Program-made: the position numbers and the translations under genes
The notes under the pieces: generated by a model
The model's input: the letters and a program-made list of their open reading frames with translations, nothing else
Databases searched by the model: none
Told to the model about the DNA's origin: nothing
Source of the DNA: Acinetobacter seifertii
Lineage (GTDB): Bacteria; Pseudomonadota; Gammaproteobacteria; Pseudomonadales; Moraxellaceae
Reading direction: 5' to 3'
NCBI RefSeq assembly: GCF_000368065.1
Contig: NZ_KB851199.1
Location: 446,252-510,251, forward strand
Length of the DNA stretch: 64,000 nucleotides
Part shown: in pieces, positions 55,400 through 64,000 of the stretch
Position numbering within the stretch: the first letter of the stretch is position 1
Layout: each line of letters starts with the position of its first letter

Positions 55400-55612
55400 A
55401 TGAAAGCACAGAAGCTTTTATTCCTCTTCATTTTATCTGGAATGATGTCTTTTATAGTTTCAGGTATTTCAACTTTTAAATTAGTGGGACTAAATCATCA
55501 TTTCCTTTCATTGTGGGTATCGGCTTGGATTATTGCATGGATATTGGCTTTTCCAAGTGTATTGATTTGTGCTCCTGTAGCCCAAAAACTTGTCGACATC
55601 GTATTTAAGTAA
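55400..55612 (+). CDS. DUF2798 small membrane protein
   Basis: This is a membrane protein of 70 residues with two hydrophobic segments (KLLFLFILSGMMSFIVSGISTF and LWVSAWIIAWILAFPSVLICAPVAQKLVD in parts), the DUF2798 pattern. The ATG chosen follows AAGGA by nine bases; a longer frame would overlap the preceding gene. It is third in the MerR-controlled operon. No terminator follows before the sRNA locus; the GacA-box candidate starts eight bases after the stop. Confidence 0.8.
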   Translation: MKAQKLLFLFILSGMMSFIVSGISTFKLVGLNHHFLSLWVSAWIIAWILAFPSVLICAPVAQKLVDIVFK

Positions 55613-55619
55613 GTTGATC

Positions 55620-55637
55620 TGTAAGTTAAAACGTACA
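55620..55637 (+). promoter_or_regulatory. Candidate GacA activation site (GacA box)
   Basis: TGTAAG-TTAAAA-CGTACA matches the Pseudomonas GacA upstream element TGTAAG-N6-CTTACA at 11 of its 12 defined bases, with the exact six-base spacing. It lies about 55-66 bases upstream of plausible start points for the RNA at 55690. A second GTAAGTT occurs 12 bases upstream. Confidence 0.7.
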
Positions 55638-55689
55638 AAAATTGCGGTGATTTGCGGATATTCAGCTTTAGTATTATTTCATAATATAT

Positions 55690-55811
55690 GAATCATAGAG
55701 AGACAGGATGTCTCATTGAAGAAGAATAAGAACGCAGGAAGCGGTAGTTGACAGGAGTTAGCTACATAAAGCTGAATACGAAGGAGCCTCGACAGGATGT
55801 CGGGGTTTTTT
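55690..55811 (+). ncRNA. Putative CsrA/RsmA-sequestering small RNA (RsmY/RsmZ-like)
   Basis: An RNA of about 120 nt with five GGA motifs is predicted. Hairpin 1 is GAGAC-AGGAT-GTCTC (55700-55714). A short CGC-AGGAA-GCG follows (55733-55743). Hairpin 3 is a nine-pair stem with an AGGA tetraloop (55744-55765, two G-U pairs). A single-stranded AAGGAG lies at 55781-55786. The terminator hairpin has AGGAT in its loop. Two sites share GACAGGATGTC, containing AGGAUGU of the SELEX consensus RUACARGGAUGU. Exact 5' end is not fixed; the -10 is probably TATTAT (55672-55677) or TAATAT (55682-55687). Confidence 0.75.
55787..55811 (+). terminator. Terminator hairpin of the small RNA
   Basis: CCTCGAC pairs with GTCGGGG (one G-T pair) around AGGAT, followed by six T residues. 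Its loop doubles as a CsrA-type site. Confidence 0.88.
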
Positions 55812-55904
55812 CATTTCACTTATACAAAATTCTTACTTTTTAGATGTGCTAAGCAACAGAACTAATATTGATCCGATAAGTACGGCTAAATACGATTATT
55901 TCAT

Positions 55905-56513
55905 TTGAAACTTCATGATTGGTTTTGTATTTTGCTTACCTCATCTTTAACCCAAAATCGTTTTGAACCATCACAATTACACATCCTTGGTCTGAAATTT
56001 CTCATAACTTTTTTAATGATCATCATGACAGGATGTACAAGCTTAGGCCCTAATAGTGGCTCATTTACTTGGCGTTCAAATAAACTATCATCTGGCTTAC
56101 AAAAAGCTTATTCCGTTCCGCTGAGTACAGCCAATCGCTTATCTCCTATGATTATTCAAAGTGCTGACAAATATAATGTTCCTCCACTTTTACTCGCGGC
56201 AGTCATCAGACAAGAGTCGAACTACAATAGTAATGCCCGTTCTCCAACTGGGGCTGTTGGTTTAACTCAAATTATTCCAAGCTATTGGCAACAAACTTGT
56301 GCTGGTAATTTGTATGATGAATCTACAAATATCCAATGTGGTGCTTATATTTTAAATCATTACTATCAAACCGCAGATAGCTGGTTCAAAGCCACGGCTT
56401 ATTATAATGTTGGGCCAACAGGATATGATCGAAGCTTCTGGACCCGTCACAAAGCGAAAAAATATGCCCGATCTATCAAGCATCATCAAAAAAATTTAAA
56501 AAATGCTCTATAA
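55905..56513 (+). CDS. Lytic transglycosylase (SLT/LT1 type), putative lipoprotein
   Basis: A soluble-lytic-transglycosylase domain is seen at about residues 78-195: LLLAAVIRQESNYNSNARSPTGAVGLTQIIP has the catalytic Glu of the ESNYNSNA motif (shown in parts), and AYYNVGPTGYD closes the fold. A lipobox IIMTGC lies at about residues 38-43, behind an unusually long N-terminal region. The TTG start has no ribosome-binding site, and a normal lipoprotein start just before KFLITFL would need a rare CTG codon, so the start is uncertain. It lies about 94 bases after the sRNA terminator. Confidence 0.78.
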   Translation: MKLHDWFCILLTSSLTQNRFEPSQLHILGLKFLITFLMIIMTGCTSLGPNSGSFTWRSNKLSSGLQKAYSVPLSTANRLSPMIIQSADKYNVPPLLLAAVIRQESNYNSNARSPTGAVGLTQIIPSYWQQTCAGNLYDESTNIQCGAYILNHYYQTADSWFKATAYYNVGPTGYDRSFWTRHKAKKYARSIKHHQKNLKNAL

Positions 56514-56524
56514 AAAACTTAAAT

Positions 56525-56552
56525 AAAAGCCCATCAATGGATGGGCTTTTTT
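56525..56552. terminator. Bidirectional terminator between the transglycosylase and cysK
   Basis: AAAAGCCCATC pairs with GATGGGCTTTTTT around AATG. It serves both convergent genes. Confidence 0.88.
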
Positions 56553-56564
56553 ATGCGGTTAATT

Positions 56565-57563
56565 TTATTCGTCAAATAAACCTTCAAATAACACAGAAGA
56601 CAGATAACGTTCCCCACTATCTGGCAGAATAACAACAATGGTTTTACCAGCATTTTCAGGACGCTCTGCAATTTTAGCAGCGGCTGCCAATGCAGCTCCA
56701 CTTGAAATACCCACTAAAATACCTTCTTGAGTTGCACAGTTTCTCGCCCATTGAATTGCTTCTTCGCTAGTCACTGGTAAGACTTCATCCACAAGGTTCA
56801 AATCAAGATTCTTTGGAATAAAGTTCGCACCAATTCCCTGAATTTTATGCGGTGCAGGTGTAATGTTCTCACCATTTTTAGTTTGAGTAATAATTGGAGA
56901 TTCAGCAGGTTCAACAGCTACTGAGTACAATGGCTTATTTTGAACCTGTTCAAAATAACGAGAAATACCTGTAATCGTACCGCCAGTACCGACGCCCGCA
57001 ACTAAAATATCGACTTGCCCACCTGTAGCTTGCCAAATTTCAGGACCAGTTGTGTCTACATGAATTTGTGGATTCGCTGGATTTTCAAATTGTTGTGGCA
57101 AGAAATAAAGATCTGGCTGTTCAGTTGCTAATCGTACAGCCTCATCAACTGCACCTTTCATTCCTTTCGCGGGTTCAGTTAATACCAAATTAGCACCTAA
57201 AGCTTTTAATACTTTTCTACGCTCAAGGCTCATACTGGCAGGCATAGTTAGAGTAATTGAATAACCTTTTGCCGCAGCTACAAATGCCAATGCAATACCA
57301 GTATTACCACTCGTTGGCTCAACAATATGCATACCTTCTTTTAATACACCACGCTTTTCCGCATCTGCAATAAGTGCCGCTCCGATGCGGCATTTCACAG
57401 AAAATGCAGGGTTACGGCTTTCCACTTTTGCTAATACGGTTGCACCTGTTTTAATCAATCGGTTAATACGTACTAAAGGTGTATTACCAATGGCTTCGGC
57501 ATTATTTGAATATACCGCGATACCTAAATTGTTGGGAGTTGGAAATTGCTGATCGGTAGACAT
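56565..57563 (-). CDS. cysK: Cysteine synthase A
   Basis: This PLP enzyme makes cysteine from O-acetylserine and sulfide. Lys57 ([11 protein letters not shown]) is the cofactor lysine, [19 protein letters not shown] is the substrate-binding loop, and [16 protein letters not shown] with the C-terminal [15 protein letters not shown] completes the family pattern. The 332 residues fit CysK, slightly longer than E. coli (323). It is a single gene with 149 bases to the GNAT gene upstream. Confidence 0.94.
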   Translation of the reverse strand: MSTDQQFPTPNNLGIAVYSNNAEAIGNTPLVRINRLIKTGATVLAKVESRNPAFSVKCRIGAALIADAEKRGVLKEGMHIVEPTSGNTGIALAFVAAAKGYSITLTMPASMSLERRKVLKALGANLVLTEPAKGMKGAVDEAVRLATEQPDLYFLPQQFENPANPQIHVDTTGPEIWQATGGQVDILVAGVGTGGTITGISRYFEQVQNKPLYSVAVEPAESPIITQTKNGENITPAPHKIQGIGANFIPKNLDLNLVDEVLPVTSEEAIQWARNCATQEGILVGISSGAALAAAAKIAERPENAGKTIVVILPDSGERYLSSVLFEGLFDE

Positions 57564-57712
57564 GTTATATCCTTATTAGATTTGGAATGATTCTGAATCA
57601 TTATAGGCTTGTCTAATAAACAGGAAAGTAGAAAAAGTTAAGTAATATGAAAAAATGACAGCTACATCTATTTTAGACAGAATAAAAAAATGAATTTATT
57701 AGATCATTAGAA

Positions 57713-58255
57713 CTACCAAACTTCACCCTCTCGCCATTCTGCGCAAATACTATCGGCCTCTGAACTGTGTGAGAGTAGATCTTTCATATGGATACTCAAA
57801 GGATATAGCATAATTTCATAGTCATCAGTCAGATAAGTAGATATATCTTTTTTGATGTACAAATCCCCCCACCAAGTAGTCCAACCTAATTTTTTATAAA
57901 ATGCTTCATCTTCTGGTTGTAATGCAGCAAGTTCATATTCCAAATCAGTTAATGCTTCAACTAAATATTTTAGTAATTGTGATGCAAGCCCCTTACCTCT
58001 CATCGTGTAATCAGTGGTCACATACTCTACATAAGCAGTTTTTACATCGGAGCTGCCATTTATAGTAAAAACTCTATCCGTCCATAAGGCATGTGAAACA
58101 ATTTGATCATCTAATATACCCACGACATGAAATGCTTTTTGCATGAAAGCATATTGGCTCCATGGATCTTCATCAAAAGCAGCAAAACATAATTCAGCAA
58201 TTTGATTGCGTTGATTTTTATCTAGATCTTGGGCTGCGATAATTTTGAACTGCAT
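57713..58255 (-). CDS. GNAT acetyltransferase resembling AAC(2')-I
   Basis: This GNAT protein of 180 residues has an acetyl-CoA site MRGKGLASQLLKYLVE (RxxGxA) after the substrate strand TAYVEYVTTDYT. The layout follows the AAC(2')-I aminoglycoside acetyltransferases as I remember them: the YVE strand, LAALQPEDEAFYKKLGWTTWWGDL near two-thirds, and an acidic-aromatic end CAEWREGEVW (AAC(2')-Ia ends CDFRGGDQW). The likeness suggests an aminoglycoside or other amine substrate, but activity is unproven. It sits between cysK and the rRNA operon and is followed by no clear terminator. Confidence 0.7.
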   Translation of the reverse strand: MQFKIIAAQDLDKNQRNQIAELCFAAFDEDPWSQYAFMQKAFHVVGILDDQIVSHALWTDRVFTINGSSDVKTAYVEYVTTDYTMRGKGLASQLLKYLVEALTDLEYELAALQPEDEAFYKKLGWTTWWGDLYIKKDISTYLTDDYEIMLYPLSIHMKDLLSHSSEADSICAEWREGEVW

Positions 58256-58433
58256 AGATGAAAACTCAAATTTAACTATTTATTTTAACTATTTATAGAT
58301 TAAGCAAAGATTGGAATATTATGAAATGTTTTTTTATTACATTGAACTAAGACCCTATATCTCTAAAATAGAGTAACTGTGTAAATCTGTTCTTTTGATT
58401 ATGTGTTTTCTATTTCTCTTCCGCGCATAAAGC

Positions 58434-58466
58434 AACACCCCGGTTTCTTTCGAGACCGGGGTGTTT
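58434..58466 (-). terminator. Terminator of the rRNA operon
   Basis: AACACCCCGGT pairs with ACCGGGGTGTT around a ten-base loop, directly past the 5S gene in its direction of transcription. The T tract is short. Confidence 0.8.
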
Positions 58467-58474
58467 GAATAATG

Positions 58475-58589
58475 AGCTGGCGATGACTTACTCTCACATG
58501 GGTAACCCCACACTACCATCAGCGCTAAGAGGTTTCACTTCTGAGTTCGGGAAGGGATCAGGTGGTTCACTCTTGCTATGGTCGCCAGC
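58475..58589 (-). rRNA. rrf: 5S ribosomal RNA
   Basis: On the minus strand the 115-base gene starts GCTGGCGACCATAGCAAG and ends CATCGCCAGC, closing its first stem, with the CCCGAACTCAGAAGTGAAAC loop characteristic of bacterial 5S rRNA. Confidence 0.95.
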
Positions 58590-58767
58590 ACAACTGTTTA
58601 TGGATACTTGCTTTGGTCTTATTGATTGCCGAAGCGTTTTCCAAATCTTTACAGATTGGGCTGATTGAATCTGACTTGTTCATTTTATCTAGTGGAGTAA
58701 CTAAATCAAGTTGCTTTGTAGATTTATGAATCGATTGATGCTTTATATACAACTGCTTGGGTGTTGT

Positions 58768-61658
<2,891 letters not shown>

Positions 61659-62020
61659 ATACAACCCCAAACAGTCGTTACACCTACAAGTTGGTGTAGC
61701 AACAGAACAAATGATCTCTCATTCATCCATACAGTTCGAAGTACTGTGTATCTAAACACTGTACAGCTTCAATCTAAATTCATATACCAAAACGCTTGAT
61801 TCAGTTAATTTGCTAGTTCTCAATTCATCTAGATTAATTGCTTAATCTAAACTCTTGAGTGAACAATTTATTTCAGACTCAATTTTGCCAATCTGTTAAT
61901 GAATAAACATGCCTTCGTCAGGTCATGCTTAATACCGTGATACTTAAATCACAGAAGTTAATAAACCAAGACCGAAATCTCTATTTACTAATTTCTGTAA
62001 TCCGAACTTCTCTTAAGTTC
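61659..62020 (-). other. 16S-23S spacer (tRNA-Ala to 23S)
   Basis: About 360 bases between tRNA-Ala and 23S hold only spacer and processing-stem sequence, AT-rich, with no protein gene. Confidence 0.85.
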
Positions 62021-62096
62021 TGGTGGAGACTAGGAGAGTCGAACTCCTGACCTCCTGCGTGCAAAGCAGGCGCTCTACCAACTAAGCTAAGTCCCC
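62021..62096 (-). tRNA. tRNA-Ala (anticodon TGC)
   Basis: The 76-base gene reads GGGGACTTAGC at the 5' end. It has the anticodon loop CTTTGCACG with TGC, a GTTCGA T-loop and an encoded CCA. The acceptor stem has the G3-U70 identity pair of alanine tRNA. It lies in the rRNA spacer. Confidence 0.96.
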
Positions 62097-62152
62097 AGCT
62101 TACATCATCAGTCATGTATCTTTTTATCTACAACTTCAACCAGTCAAAGTCA

Positions 62153-62229
<77 letters not shown>

Positions 62230-62288
62230 TCAGATACATCTATGAAGAACAACTTGTTGTGGATTCTTACCAATCGTCAATCTTTCGT

Positions 62289-63826
<1,538 letters not shown>

Positions 63827-64000
63827 AAATCATTTTGCACCTTATTTAAAGACAAGGTGCCAATTCTGGCTCATCAATTACTGACTTAAATTTCGCTCAA
63901 ATAAACTTCGAGTAATTTAAACCAATCAATCAATGAAAATTATTTCGATTAATCAATCAGTAAAAATCCACACAAGTTGTTCTTCAATTCTCTTAATGAT
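63827..64000 (-). promoter_or_regulatory. rRNA operon leader (partial)
   Basis: The leader contains CTTGTGTGGATTTTT (63961-63976), resembling the boxC part of bacterial rRNA leaders, and a GCACCTT/AAGGTGC hairpin close to 16S (63837-63860). The promoters lie beyond the window. Confidence 0.65.

Overview
The window is core chromosome of an Acinetobacter, most likely A. baumannii or a close relative in the calcoaceticus-baumannii complex. This rests on low-GC coding sequence, the OprD (OccAB1-type) porin, a ParC whose best start puts the quinolone residues at Ser84/Glu88, a comM of the kind that receives AbaR islands, and an adenine methyltransferase inside the riboflavin genes. I see no insertion sequence, prophage, integron or CRISPR array. 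Species and strain are inferred from memory of these families, not from a search.

Layout. 1-5900: iron uptake (feoA, partial feoB) behind a Fur-box candidate, then xerD, a DsbC-like lipoprotein, and threonine synthesis (hom, thrC). 5900-10840: a PBP7/8-type endopeptidase, then three two-component genes in a row (gacA, pilS, pilR). 10820-18900: a carboxy-terminal protease, gpmI, lptFG, and the divergent pepA-holC-coiled-coil group. 18900-26520: ribE, the orphan methyltransferase, ribD and nrdR; then glnK-amtB, ubiK and an uninterrupted comM. 26600-33600: an FMN reductase, a MocR-type regulator divergent from an aldolase/DHDPS-type pair, a TorF-type porin, a 960-base AT-rich gap with a tiny basic ORF, and OprD. 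33650-53700: housekeeping and transport genes (ppa, MAPEG, fadD, parC, two MFS transporters, a TRIC-type channel, YchJ, a TerC/CBS protein, LOG, a GH25 lysozyme, dinB, a RidA homologue, a YgiQ radical SAM protein, a phytase-like lipoprotein). 53800-58300: a MerR regulator with a textbook MerR operator facing a small flavodoxin operon, then the sRNA locus, a lytic transglycosylase, cysK and a GNAT enzyme resembling AAC(2')-I. 58430-64000: a complete rRNA operon on the minus strand (16S, tRNA-Ile, tRNA-Ala, 23S, 5S).

Most interesting element. The gap at 55613-55904 holds what looks like a CsrA/RsmA-sequestering small RNA. About 120 nt carry five GGA motifs, four of them in hairpin loops including the loop of the terminator itself. 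Two sites share an identical 11-base GACAGGATGTC. Upstream lies an 18-base element matching the GacA activation site TGTAAG-N6-CTTACA at 11 of 12 defined bases, at a spacing from the likely start resembling that of Pseudomonas rsmY/rsmZ. GacA itself is encoded in this window, so regulator and probable target are both present.

Other points: comM is whole, with an unoccupied ACCGC AbaR target. The MerR protein pairs a CueR-like CX7C loop with a SoxR-like operator. A terminator-shaped hairpin lies in the hom leader. Start sites were adjusted for xerD, hom, gacA, gpmI, ribD, parC, the class II aldolase, the TorF porin and others where a ribosome-binding site or family length favoured an internal start.
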